Assembly: GCA_030141605.1 (NCBI GenBank)
Contig: JAQGDQ010000155.1
Location: 1 to 64,000 of the forward strand
Direction of reading: 5' to 3'
Origin: Tubiluchus corallicola
Lineage: Eukaryota; Priapulida; Priapulimorpha; Priapulimorphida; Tubiluchidae
DNA length: 64,000 nt
The position numbers and the translations under genes were made by a program. This document shows positions 10,181 through 21,963 of the stretch, in pieces (within the stretch, counting starts at the first letter, position 1; each line of letters opens with the position of its first letter). The notes beneath the pieces are model-generated. The model saw only the letters and a list, made by a program, of their open reading frames with translations. It had not been told where the DNA came from and searched no databases.

Positions 10181-10288
10181 CTACTGCAACGGGAAGTCGT
10201 GGTCTGTTATGCTTCAGTACAGCTGTGTAAATTGGCTGCAGCAAAAGCAATACAAGTCCAGCAATTATCGCCACAGCTACTTTAGGCT
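10181..10288 (-). CDS. Exon with a membrane-spanning segment, upstream of the lectin domain
   Basis: A 108-base exon between an acceptor (AATTGCAG above 10288) and a donor (GTGAGT below 10181). It encodes roughly PKVAVAIIAGLVLLLLQPIY, then TAVLKHNRPRLPVAV. The hydrophobic run of about 18 residues is a signal anchor or transmembrane helix followed by a basic stretch. Like the lectin exon it is phase 1 at both ends, and the two splice in frame. No ATG lies in the exon, so translation starts in an unseen upstream exon. The simplest reading is a type II membrane protein or a cleaved secretory leader carrying an extracellular SUEL lectin. Splice sites are predicted by eye only. Confidence 0.6.
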
Positions 10289-11441
10289 CTGCAATTATAT
10301 ACTGGCATTAAGAACATATAATTAGCCATTCATATAATACAATAACATAAAAAATAGTACAAAATTCTTGTTGTATTGTGACATTTAGATTAGTATCACA
10401 AAGCTAACTGCATTCTTGAAATTTCGTATGATTTTCACAACGACCAATCAATTTAAAAATAATGTGCAAAATGTGAAAATAATTACACACAGTAATTAAT
10501 GTGGGGAAAACAGCAGTGAATTATTTGAAATCCTATGTTTAGATACTTTGTCATCCCTTACAATATACACCAAATGATTGGGGCAAATGCATTCGATAAG
10601 AAAAATGCTTGGATATTTTAAGATTCTGTGTCAATGAGTGGAAGCGTAGCAGATATTACATTCTCTGACGTTAACTACCAGATTTCATGGAGCATATGCA
10701 AGTTTCTGCTGATTACAAAATTAAGCAGCCCAACCCAAATTCATGAATATGTCTAATGAAACAACAAACAATATATGTATCTACTAAAGGAGAGTTGTGG
10801 CTGCAACCAAAAAAAGTCCTGGACAAGGACTATAGGATTGTTATGTATGAAACTAGGTGCAGCAAGACAAAAACATATGCACAGTTCCACTTACAGTATA
10901 ACAGTGACAGTTTTATATAAAAATTGGGACAAGAATAAGTTTTGGCATGTAAGACTTATATAACTAGCAAAGGAAATAATTAATTAGATAAATGTTTTCA
11001 CTGGTTGGTATAATGTCGTTGAATCACCTCCAGGGTGCGCCACTCACTAACCAAAAAATATATTTCTAATCTTAATAACAAAATACAGTAAATTTACTTA
11101 GTAAGTGACATGTGTGCTACAAATGCTCTGATTATTTTTTCAAACTTTACTGAGTGTTAACTAAAATTGTTTCAAATGGTTTATTGTCAAAATGTCTGAG
11201 TCTAATGATCATCGCGGGAGTTCAAATTTACATGTTTTATATAGCGTTACTGTCGACACTAGCCCTGCATGAAAAAAGGTAGTACGTAAGTGGTATAAAA
11301 TTTCAAGACACATTTTCTTAAGCTTTATGTAAGTGGGGGTCTTGCATTTTAAGACTGTCCGATAGAAACTCACCATCACAGCAACGGTAACGTTAAATTA
11401 CTTAAGTTGTCTTAAAAAATACAGGTGCTGCCAGGCTTTCT
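10289..11441. other. Gene-free AT-rich stretch
   Basis: Probably intron or 5' flank of the lectin gene on the minus strand. No exon, RNA gene or transposon could be supported. Near 11200-11240 there is a weak B-box-like GAGTTCAAAT, not enough to call a SINE. Confidence 0.5.
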
Positions 11442-12330
11442 TTAGTCAATAGAATGCATTACTTCTGATTTAAGCTCATGTGAAATTCTTGTTCTCAAGA
11501 ATCTGAAACCTTCAGTAATTTCTATGGATGTATTATTTATAAGTAAAAGTACTTTTCCATCAAGCTCTTCTAAAATTTGTGATAATTTATTTTGTTTTGA
11601 AACATTCAGCTTGTACCATTGTACTAAATTCTGAACTTCCAAAATATAATTACACTCGTTGTTATTGCAAAGAAGGCCAGCAAGAATGGTTTACAATTTT
11701 TCCATTATACTTATAGTATTTGAGGGAAGATACTTCAGAGTTAGTGAGGTAAATGTTAACAAAGTGCACAGCATTAGTGACACCTAGACAGAGCCTTGAG
11801 GAGTTCCTGTATTAAGAACTTTTGAAGCTGAGAAAATGATACTATTGACGTTACTTAGGCTTACTATCTGCCAGCATCGTGTCGAAGAATTCGAAGTATG
11901 AAGTTACATGGCCATTCAGGCAAGTTCCGTCATGTATTAGTTTACCACAAAGATTCACGGCCTAATACTAGCACTGAAAGCTGAAACGAAATCAACAAAA
12001 AATATTCTGGCATAACAGTTATGCTTATCAAGGGGTGTTACTGTTAATACATAATGAGCAAAAAGAGCTACAGCGTCACCTATGGAACAATTAGCACGAT
12101 ATGCAAATTGAAATGGGCCAAAAATCGTGAAACAGCAAACTTCAGGAACTGTAACAGTGCAAGACCAGACATTCTAGTGTTTTGCTCAATGCTTGTGTTA
12201 AGGCTACAGGTCTAGTCATTCAGCTTAGTACACATGCTTCTTATTGCACAGATAATGGTCGATTGCCTAAAGTGTCTAGGGGTTTTACGAAATGCTGGTA
12301 AGTTAATAAGCCTAAAGGCCAAAATGAATA
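11442..12330 (-). pseudogene. Degenerate LINE reverse transcriptase
   Basis: Reading the minus strand through stops and frame changes gives a run of non-LTR RT motifs in the right order. PVALTQALSKTLECLVL lies near 12165-12215, QFAYRANCSIGDAVALF near 12055-12115, FVDFVSAFSAS near 11961-12010 (catalytic-region block), and then an open segment at 11442-11642 with LVQWYKLNVSKQNKL and GFRFLRTRIS. These match CR1/L2/Rex-like LINEs, where the blocks read RPVALTS, QFAY, FxDFSSAF, LxxNxxKTKE and FKFLG. The FxDD box was not found and many stops are present, so this is an old dead copy. Confidence 0.7.
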
Positions 12331-12518
12331 TTATAAACAAGCTGATAGAAATTGTACAAAAAACTCGTTCTCGTACCTTGCTCATTTACTAAACTCCACA
12401 TGTCATAATTTGAAACTGAAAATTTCAGCAGAAACTGAGAACGTGACAATCACAAGGCAAGCACGTGACGACAAGAATCAAATCACTAGGCAACGTAAGC
12501 CGCGTCAATATAGTCAAC

Positions 12519-12867
12519 GTGTTTAAAGAGGAAGTGACGAAATTGTTGTTACGTGTTTCATTTTTCCGATTAGCGGCTATGCTGGCGGCATCAAACGGCG
12601 AATTAGTACAACATTTGGAGCGCCGCATTGACTGTAATAATAATATTATTAAGTTCACCAGTAGTGTTGGCATACGTGCAATTTTGATAAGCCAAAATCA
12701 CTTTTGCGTTTTTAATAAAGGAAGTATATCTCAATTAAAAGCAATTATTAGTTTAAAAAAACTGAAAACATTTCATGAAAAGGAAAAAAAATTGTGGCAA
12801 TAAGTTTGTATTATGTACTTGCAAATGCCTGTTCAGTTTTCTTGTAAATAAAATTTTATTGTTTTTT
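12519..12867. repeat. Dispersed repeat module, copy 1 block A
   Basis: About 345 bp closely matching 35957-36305 over almost all its length, with the same orientation. It contains an ATG in a fair context followed by a frame beginning MLAASNGELVQHLERRIDCN and an AATAAA near its end. The frame is conserved in both copies for about 45 codons and then differs by an indel. Similarity is just as high outside the frame, so coding is not shown. Confidence 0.8.
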
Positions 12868-13227
12868 CTGAGGAAAGAGGCTAGCTGACTGCGTGATGGG
12901 CTGCCTACTATGTAAAAAAGTAATGCATTTTTCATTGATTTATTGATTTTTCTCTCCCTCCCTCTCTTAGAGAGAAAGAGAAGGATGGAGAGAGAGGGGG
13001 AGAGAAAGAGAGACAGTGAAAGGGAGAGAGCGAAAGAGAGATCACGTTAACTAATGATTACTATAAGCCTCTTACCTATTTTGTGCCTATGCGTAATAAG
13101 GAAAAGCAAATCCTCTTTATCTTGTTCAGCGATTACTGCAAGTCCAAATCGCAGACCACTTCAAAAAATCAGCCCTTCTTCATCTTTCTCCAGGTAACTT
13201 AAAGCATGTCACCAGCTAGGCTTGTAC
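12868..13227. other. Unshared spacer between blocks A and B of copy 1, with purine-rich tract
   Basis: Includes a GA/AG-rich low-complexity run at about 12952-13045. In copy 2 the corresponding interval (36306-37070) is longer and unrelated. Confidence 0.6.
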
Positions 13228-13602
13228 AGATGTAAGCCTTGCAGTCTTTGCTTAGTGTACAAAAAATTAATAATATTTTAATTTGTAGCAAGAGTTACAA
13301 AACTGTGTTGAAATTAACATTTTAATATAATTACCTGGCGGCATCCTTGGGAAATTTAAAAAAAGATATTCTAGCGTTTATATCTGTATTTTTACATTTC
13401 ACTGTGGCGCAGTAATGAGCCGACCGGCATGGCTTTGGTGAAGGCATCTCATAAATTCGTCTGCTAAATACCGGTGCACGAACACCTGCGCTGTAGCGTA
13501 CCTGACAACAACAATCCGTACTGAATTGCCGCTAGGGCGACACTAACTGCACGAACTACTGCGCGGTAGGACATTCCCTACTTTGCTTTGTATACTTTAA
13601 TA
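13228..13602. repeat. Dispersed repeat module, copy 1 block B
   Basis: About 375 bp matching 37071-37420, with small indels. The last 130 bases are richer in GC and CpG than the surroundings and include TGCCGCTAGGGCGACAC, resembling a promoter-like patch. Confidence 0.8.
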
Positions 13603-14390
13603 TAGTAAAGTTAACTTTGAAACTTGAGACAGTGACTCGTACTCAGAGCAATTTTGTTTCCTTTTACGTTTTAACTAATAAAATTACATAATTATTGTTG
13701 TTTAAATCTTTGTTAGCAAAGTCATATGTAAAGGTAGGATTTTTAGTTTTCTTCAGCTTGTCGCTATTACAGGCATGGTCGAGAGCAGATCAGATGTGTT
13801 TTTGTTTACTCTGCATTTATATGATTCTGGCCAAAACCCTAAAAATATAGCGGATGTGTATGCAGCTATTATGCATGGGCTACAAACGTTTGGTATCTAG
13901 CATGATGAGTAATATTTGAGCATTATGTCTAATGCTTCTAAGTAACATTTTCTTGATTTTATCGTGTTTATTCATGTTTTACGGTAATATTGAAGCTCAC
14001 TTAAAAACTGAGAAGTTCAACTAGTACACCAGTGGCTTTAGAAATGAATATGGCGAAGCAAGATGACATGTGTCAGTCTGTGGCAACTAAAGAGGACTTG
14101 GAAAAAACGAAATATTAAACGACTTAATTTAGTGAATCCGTTGGCAGAAGGTGAGAATATGTGTGAAAATATGGGTGAGGTAAGAGCTGGTTGGAAAAAA
14201 ACTAACACATTGAAGACCACTTTGATGTAGCTTTAGCGCCACAGTAGACATTTTAACTTTAGAAAGGATGGCTTGTTAAAAGTCACACCGAAAACAATTA
14301 TTCTTACATTTTTTGAGAAGGATTTAACAATTTAGAATCGGAATCAATCATTGAAATAGCTTGTTAAGTCGTAACTGAGCATACGCAGTA
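13603..14390. other. Gene-free stretch after copy 1
   Basis: AT-rich. A 41-codon frame starts at the ATG near 13774 (MVESRSDVFLFTLHLYDSG) and ends at TAG; I do not recognise it and cannot support it as a gene. Confidence 0.4.
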
Positions 14391-14575
14391 AGCAAAACAG
14401 CGATTAAGCAATCAGTGCGCATATATGTGTCTCTCTTGTTGCACACCAAACTTCAATAAAGACCTGTATTATGGACTCCTCCATTTCTGTTTATTTATGT
14501 GGTTACAAAGCACTCACATCTTCCTACTATACACATAACAACATACACTTGGTTATTATGGCGCCCTAGAAGCCT
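14391..14575 (+). repeat. Possible solo or truncated LTR with primer-site-like end
   Basis: Contains an AATAAA near 14456 and, after ACATACACTTGGTTATTA, a stretch TGGCGCCCTAGAAGCC that looks like a retroelement primer-binding site. No second LTR or pol was found to the right. This is only a suggestion. Confidence 0.25.
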
Positions 14576-14772
14576 TTCAAATAAAAGACATTTCTAAATA
14601 ACTATAGGGCATACATATATTTGGTTACAGCTCAAATAGTACATTACAATTCAAATATTATAAGTGGGTTCTAAAAAATTGTTTTCTAAGTAATCGCCAT
14701 ATCACTGAGAACAATATAATGTACTAAAGTGTAGAAACAAATGCACAGCAGCAACATATGCATTCTGTTCCA

Positions 14773-14805
<33 letters not shown>

Positions 14806-14994
14806 TATGTATTATGTATTACATATACATAATCCATTTTATTTAATCTGTGGGTGCAAGGAAAGGAAAATATTATAGAGCACTAGCAGGATCATTTTAC
14901 CACATTATGACAAGTTGTCAAAACATCTAAAACATCGATTAAATAAACCAACTGTTAAAACATCAATTCAAAGACAATAATCAGAGTGCAGAAT
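14576..14994. other. AT-rich spacer with (AT)n microsatellite
   Basis: A short (AT)n run lies at about 14776-14799. Nothing else recognised. Confidence 0.6.
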
Positions 14995-15650
14995 TTATTG
15001 ACTCTGTGTCCTTTGTTCGAGAAGAAGGTGAATTTCTGTGTCACGAATTGCAGCAAATGAATGTTTTTGGATTAGCGAATCAAAGTATGATATAAATTTT
15101 GAAATGCGCTGGTAGCAGACGGAATTGATTCGAAACGTGGATATCATGACATCTTGATGTGTTGTCCTAAAAGGCGGATCCATGTTACTTGATAGCTTTC
15201 TATTTCGTTGGTTGGTGGTGTGGAATTGCTTGTTATGCAGCTGCCAAAAAATCAACCTTGATGTTGGAATCAAAGCAACCAAATGTTAGGAATGGCGGAT
15301 TTAAGCAGAAATGTTTGATCTTGGCTGCAAAGCTCAATAAACTCGGGCATATCTGCTGCAAACTGTAAAATGTTTTGAATTCCAATTGGAAGTAAATACA
15401 TAGCTACTAGGCGTAAGGCTTGTATTTGCGGTGTGACCTTTGCCTTAAGTTGATTTTTTCGAGTTTTAGAATACCTGCCAAAATGCATGGGAGTGGCCTA
15501 GAAACCCATATCGAGACACTTTTGGTATCTACAAAATTGACATTGGCGGCACAGCTGGTACTCATAAATCGCCCATAATGCGAACCGACTGTGGAGCCGC
15601 ACAGATAATGTTTTTGTATTTGTTGCAAGTTAGCTCATATGATTTGAGGC
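14995..15650 (-). pseudogene. Nuclear receptor pseudogene (DBD and LBD fragments, probably processed)
   Basis: The minus strand carries, in order, parts of a nuclear receptor spread over three frames. The second DNA-binding zinc finger appears as CQFCRYQKCLDMGF (15510-15551) followed, after an in-frame TAG, by the C-terminal extension MHFGRYSKTRKNQLKAKV. Next comes the ligand-binding-domain signature GIQNILQFAADMPEFIELC, then SQDQTFLLKSA (about 15290-15380). A later part reads FISYFDSLIQKHSF, AAIRDTEIHLL (about 15010-15090), resembling LBD helices 8-9. The sequence most resembles NR1-type receptors (ROR, PPAR, E75 style). Exons that are normally separate are contiguous, the hinge is reduced to about 20 residues, and at least two frameshifts and one stop are present. 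It looks like a decayed retrocopy, although no poly(A) or target duplication was identified. Confidence 0.72.
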
Positions 15651-17455
15651 AGTCCTATGGTACAAAATGCGCAAAGGTGGTTTTCGCTTAACAGATGATC
15701 AAAATAGTATCGAATACACGAACAGTTATAAAAGTATTTATTGCACTTAATGTGTACCATTTAAAATGTCTCACATCCATTAACTTTACCGCAACAAATC
15801 ATGAAAACGAATTGCCAAAAGGTGTGCTTGTGTTTTCATGTTTGATCACAATGACTATTAATATGAATATTACAATTTGTTTCAATGTTTCAATCCCCAT
15901 CAGTTTTAATATTTTGAAATAATCGAGCACACCTTTGACAGATTAAGAAAACAATAACCAGATTATGAGGGTGATTCTTCCTCTCCTGGAAGCTCTTCTT
16001 ATGATGTCTATAAATCGTATCTCAGTTATGATCTATGTAAATCTTATGATCTCTTTGATAATGATCTAATGTATCAGTTATCACCCATTAATTATTATAT
16101 CTTGTGATCGTATAGCATGCACGTGATTCATAGAATCATTTAAATTTATTAAAGGTTGATTCGCTTCTTATCTCATTAATCGCTACAAGGTGTTTTATCA
16201 CCTGGCTCCTAAAGCTTAAGATTAGTTTATCGGGCAATAATCTAGTCCCTCTAGACTGACTGTACGACTTCGCGTTGTGAGAAAAGTCTTTACCTCTAAA
16301 GCTTACTAGCGTAGCTCCTGCAATTGAGCCTTGTGAAATTAATTAACGATTAATACACTGCAAATCTACACGTTCGTTATCGAATCTAATGTTGCTTAAC
16401 TTTAAACACCTATAAGCATACATGAACTAGTCATTTAAGTCAAAGTGAATGCTTTTATTGGTTTACAACAATTACTCTTAGCTAGATGATTATGAACGAT
16501 TTGTTCCTAGACGCTGGTCGGCGTTCACAAATAATGTTTTAGCTCCAAGAGACACACAAGTTATTCACTTAGCAATTCTCGTACGTTGTACGTAAGGTGC
16601 TAGATACAATGTGAAGTATGAAATTACAATAAATCTGACTGTTACACTTAAGGTGTTTATTACACTGTGAACTTCTACTATGCAGAGTTACTCTCAAGTT
16701 ACAAATGCGTTAAGATTACTTAACTCGGTGGAATGACCAATGTAACGGCTGTACACTTGGTCAAATCCAATTCTGTTGTAAGACTATTCGCAGATCCAGT
16801 GCTCAGATTAGCTGAGGACGTAGAACGATGGTCCACGCTGGTTCGAAACGTAGTCTATACACTGTCAGATTTCCAGTCGCCTCTCTCTGGCTCCCCTCTC
16901 TCCCTGATCTTGGCTCTCTCACCAACTAACCACCATGTGTTGCCAAACACGGGTTTATATCTGCAAGTTCCGCTTTGCGTAATTCGCGCTAAAAACGCAA
17001 TATGGTGCAATAGGTTAAAGGTGAAATCTTTGGCTCTAAGTTTATGACCATCCAGGTGGTTCGAGAATTCTACCTCTTGCGTGGGAAGTTAGCTGCACGC
17101 CAGGTCTGTCCTTCAGAACTTCTTGCTCTCAGAGATCCCTCTTGGCTTGGCATTGGTCATAAAGCTTTTCTTTCCACAGAAGTCCCGCTTCTCGCGACTT
17201 CTTAATAATTACATGTAACTCCGCATAATGTTATATTGAGCGTTTAGCTATGCTTACATAAAGTTATAAAACAAGTTTACGCTTTCTCTAACTGAACACC
17301 TGTTTGCCTTCAGTAAACGCAAAACACACCTGTGAAAATAATTTGCTTCGCATTAAATCCCGTGCCTAGCCAGCTAAGTGAGTTCCTATAATCAACCAAT
17401 AAATTTATCTTATCAAATCAAGGAGGTATCCGTTTTATCAACAGAATCTAATGCA
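15651..17455. other. Gene-free stretch left of the Mag-like element
   Basis: AT-rich, with frames of up to about 100 codons (for example 16733-17047 plus) that show no recognisable motif. No exon or RNA gene could be supported. Confidence 0.5.
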
Positions 17456-17460
17456 GTTGA

Positions 17461-17673
17461 TGTGACGTGTTCTTATCTGTGGCTAACAGTTTAATGTTTG
17501 GTCTTACTAAGATTTCCCTTATCTTTTAAGCGGGCTCACCACGAGGTAGAAGTTACGTAATGTGGGATTTTCTTTGTTCACATGATTATGTAAACTGATG
17601 CTCTTTTAATAAACGTTTGTTTTAGTATTCACTAATTATTTAACTGTTGTGGCTGTATCTTGCAAACGTTACA
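17461..17673 (+). repeat. 5' LTR of the Mag-like element
   Basis: 213 bp with TGT...ACA ends and an AATAAA near 17611. It is followed directly by TGGTAGTACGGATGG (17674 onward), a plausible primer-binding site. Confidence 0.95.
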
Positions 17674-17783
17674 TGGTAGTACGGATGGAAGTTATCGGCA
17701 AGTGCTTAACTACTGATACGCTGATAACATCACTTCTTTACGTAACGCCAAACTTTCTATCGGGAAGACTGTGGTAAGATAAA

Positions 17784-18453
17784 ATGGCTGACGGCGAAGG
17801 TCATGTTCAAGTTACTTCCCCGTATAGTGTTCTACCTGCACCACCTAGACTAGACCTGCATGGAAATTTAGCTGCGAATTGGCGAAAATTTCGTCGGGTG
17901 TGGGACAATTATGAGGTGGCTTTGAAGCTCAATGAAGCAAATGATGCTGTTAGAACAGCCACATTATTGACCGTTTTGGGTCCTGAGTGTGTGGAAATTT
18001 TTGATGGACTAGAATTTGAAAACGAGGCAGACAAAACAAATGTTGCAATGGTTCTACAAAAATTTGAAGCATTTTGTGTCGGAGAAACTAATGAAACTTA
18101 CGAACGATATTGTTTTAATAAACGCGATCAAAATCCTGGTGAAACAATCGATGCCTATGTCTCATCTTTGCGCACACTAGCCAAAAGGTGTAATTACGGC
18201 AACCTAACTGATAGTCTGATACGGATCGGATAATCCTAGGCATAACTGACAATATTACTCGTAAGCGACTACTGCAAGAGTCGAAACTAACATTGAGTAG
18301 CTGTATAACTATTTGTCGCTCGTTTGCTGAGTCTGCAAGTCAACTTAAAGATATCATAAAGGCTGAACAAGCCTCGTACTCTGAACAAGTGCAAGCTGTC
18401 AAATCCAAAACTCATAAAGGTAGTGCTAGTAAAGCCACGGGTGCTTAGAAAAA
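17784..18453 (+). pseudogene. gag: Broken Gag of the Mag-like element
   Basis: Starts at ATG 17784 and runs 149 codons to a premature TAA at 18231-18233. The start (MADGEGHVQVTSPYSVLPAP) and the run RLDLHGNLAANWRKFRRVWD are typical Gag of K02A2.6-like elements. A one-base shift just before 18228 would resume the family pattern (RIILGITDN...RKRLLQESKLTLS) up to a second lesion, an in-frame TAG at 18446-18448 just ahead of the zinc knuckle. Gag would form the particle that packages the element's RNA. Confidence 0.85.
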
Positions 18454-18454
18454 G

Positions 18455-21400
18455 GTGATTGACTGTCACTTCTGTGGACATAAGCATGAATGGGACAAAA
18501 ATAAATGTCCTGCTTATGGCAAAACATGTAACATTTGCCATGGAAGAAATCATTTTCAGTCTATGTGCAAATCTAGAGGTAGAACTGACACTCGTGCAAA
18601 ATCATTTCCGTCGAGAAGAAGCCAAAGTGTCTTTGGCATGGCAAACTGTGAGGCAAAGTCGAATGAGTATATGATTGGAACTGTAACTCATACTGTTCAT
18701 GCTACTGAACAGTGTACCACACAACAGCCTCAGATTTACAGTGAATGGCTTATGGAGGGTACACCTACGATTTTTCAGATTGACTGTGGGGCCAGTATAA
18801 ACATTATACCTGAAAGACTTGTGCCACATCACTTGTGTGATAAACTTGCTACTGTAAACACTGTGTTAGAAATGTGGAACAAAACTAAAATAAGTCCCAT
18901 TGGGCAAGTCAGATTGTCAATTGTAAATCCAGTGAATAAGAAAAGTTACTCTGTGAACTTTTTGGTCGTAAACGAAAATTATGTACCATTGTTAGGTTCT
19001 TGTGCTTCACAGCAAATGAAGCTTATTACTGTAAATGAAAATAACTTCAAAAGGGTTGAATCAGCCAATGTTGCTAATATGTTGTGTAGTGATAGCAGTA
19101 CTAGGCCTACAGTACATGTTTCAGATGTTTGTAGTGTTGCTGATTGTAATGCTTTACTAACTGAATTTTCTGATATTTTCAGTGAGGTACCAGGAGAATT
19201 CCCTGGATGTGTAAGTTTGAAAATTGATCCTACTGTACCGCCAGTTGTTCAACCATGTAGGCGACTTCCTTATAACATACGAGATAAATTTAAAGCTGAA
19301 CTTGACAGACTCGAACAAAACAACATCATTGAACGTGTAGACCACCCTACTGACTGGGTTAACGCTTACACAACTGCTACTAAACGTTCGGGCAGTATCA
19401 GAATCTGCTTGGATCCTAAACCACTGAATAAGGCTATCAGACGAGAAATCTACCATATTCCTACAATGGAGGAGCTTACTCCTAGACTGTGCAATGCGAA
19501 GCTCTTTTCTACTTTCGATGTGACAAGTGGGTTTCATCACATGATCTAACAACATTTGATACTCCGCTCGGTAGATATCGTTATACTAGAGCTCCGTTTG
19601 GGATTTCGGCTTGGCCTGAGATTTTTCAGAAGAAAATGGATGAGCAAATACAAGGCCTAAAAGGAATAGAAAGAAGACTTCCACGATGACGTTCTAATTT
19701 ATGGTTGTGGTACTACCATTACAGAAGCCGGTGTTGACCATGACAACAAACTTAGAGCATTCTTTGAACGATGTCGTGAAAGAAATATAAAACTGAATCC
19801 AGATAAAAGTCAGATTCGACGTAGTGAAGTGCGATACCACGGGCATATTCTGAGTGCTAATGGTATTAAAGCTGACCCCGACAAGGTCGTAGCGGTGCAA
19901 AATATGCCAGCTCCAATCGATAAGACGAGAGTAAGAAGACTGTGTGGTTTTGTCAATTACTTGGCAAAGTTTTTGCCTATGCTTTCTGAAGTCTTAAAAC
20001 CTATTAGTAACTTAATGTCTGACAAAACAGAATTCAGATGGAACTTTGAACAAGAAGAGGCATTTGCACAGGTTAAAAAGCTCATAACTACGTCTCCCGT
20101 GCTCAGATATTACAACCCAGATGAAGAACTCACTCTGCAATGTGACAGCAGTCAGTCAGGCTTAGGTGCATGTCTAATGCAGAATGGTCAACCAGTTGTG
20201 TTCGCCTCTCGAACTTTGACTCCATCCGAACAGAACTATGCGCAACTTGAAAAGGAAATGCTGAGTCTAATTTTTGGTATTCAAAAGTTTGACCACTACT
20301 GCTACGCTCGTAAAGTAAAGCTGGAAACTGATCACAAGCCTCTTGAATCCATACTCAAGAAGAGCATACTTAGTGCTCCTAAGAGAATACAGCGCATGAT
20401 GTTGGTGCTGCAGAACTATGATGTTGAAGTAGTATATAGGAAAGGAGCAACCATGCTGATGGCTGACACCTTGTCTCGTGCTTCTCTCCCCGAGACTGAT
20501 GACATTGCTTTAGAATTTGAAACTGTACGTGCTTTGGAATACGTACTTGCTACTTTTAAAGATGAGAAACTTGAATTGCTCAAAGTGGCTACAGTGACCG
20601 ATCCAGAGATGAAAGCTTTGCAAACTATGATTAGGTCTGGCTGGCCTTGCAAAGTATCTGAGGTACAACCAGATCTACGGCAATACTTTAATTATAGAGA
20701 TGAACTGGCAATAAATGAAGGTTTGATATTTAAAGGTGAGAGAATTGTATACCCACCAAGCGAAAGGCTGTCTTTCGTTAGAATGGTTCATGCTAGCCAC
20801 CTGGGAATACAAGGCTGCTTGCGAAGAGCACGTGAAGTTGTATTCTGGCCTCGGATGAACGCTGATTTTGAATCTTACATTCAAAAGTGTGAAATCTGTA
20901 ATGCATATCCACGGTCACAGCAAAAGGAGGAATTGATTCCACAAATTGCAACTCGACTATGGCAGATTGTAGGAAGTGATCTGTGTGAGGTAAATAATAC
21001 TGATTATCTCATAACTGTTGACTATTATTCCAACTTCTTTGAAATAGACAAGCTTGAATTAAAAGAAGCTAGAACAGTCATAACAAAGTTGAAAGCACAT
21101 TTTTCTCGGCATGGAATACCAGAAATGCTCCGTTCTGATAATGTGCCATTTGATTCTCAAGAGTTTAAAACTTTTGCTAAAATTTATGGCTTCCAGCATG
21201 AAACTTCTTCACCGAGGTATCCAAAATCAAATGGCAAAGTTGAGAATGCTGTCAACACTGCTAAGCGTTTGATGAAGAAAGCGCTAGTTGCAAAAGAAGA
21301 CCCATACTTGTCTCTATTGGCTTATAGAAATACACCAGCGGAAGGTCTTAATGCATCACCAGCTCAACGATTGTTTGGAAGACGGACACGAACTACTCTA

Positions 21401-21883
21401 CCAATGCCATCTGCCTTGCTAGAACCGAAACTTGTGCCAAATACTAGAGAGAAAATCATTGCTCAGAAGGATCGCCAAGCTACATATTACAACCAACAGG
21501 CGAAACCTTTGATTCAATTAATGGTTGGGGATGTTGTACGTATGGACCCTCTACGAAAAGGGAAGATGTGGGAGAAAGCTATAGTGATACGGAAGATTGG
21601 TGAAAGGTCTTACCTTGTAAAGACTGAAAGTGGAACCGTGTACAGAAGAAACAGAGTTCATCTGCGCAAGACGTCTGAGACTTATGTAGATGAATCTGTA
21701 TACTGCCCATACGACAACATGAGACAGAAACAAGACGTGATACCAGACACAGACTTAACGATAACAGACAGAGGAATGATAACGAGATTAGAACACGTTC
21801 TGGTAGGCGAATTCAGACACCTAAGTTTCTTAATGATTATGTTACCTAGTTGGAGTATTAATAACCTTGATGTTGACCTTTAA
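18455..21883 (+). pseudogene. pol: Broken pol of the Mag-like element (zinc knuckle, PR, RT, RNase H, IN)
   Basis: Segment 18455-19549 carries two CCHC-type knuckles (CHFCGHKHEWDKNKC, CNICHGRNHFQSMC), the protease site FQIDCGASINIIP and the start of RT (IRICLDPKPLNKAI, FSTFDVTSGF). Frame breaks near 19540 and near 19675 split RT; the catalytic box survives in another frame as FHDDVLIYG. Segment 19829-21883 is open and holds the end of RT (RRLCGFVNYLAKFLP), RNase H (LQCDSSQSGLGACL, EKEMLSLIFG, ETDHKPLES), the integrase HHCC domain (HASHLGIQG ... CEICN), the core with D (GSDLCEV), D (RSDNVPF) and E (GKVEN), and a basic C-terminus. It would make the enzymes for copying and insertion, but cannot do so in this form. 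Confidence 0.88.
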
Positions 21884-21963
21884 TTTTGTGACCTTGATAT
21901 CTGCCTGCATTGATGTTTTTCAGTTTAGTTGGTCTACGTTACTTACTTTTAAAACGAAGAGGG

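Noticed and set aside
11200-11245. Possible tRNA or SINE with GAGTTCAAAT
   Set aside because: B-box-like word alone; no matching A box at the right distance and no second copy.
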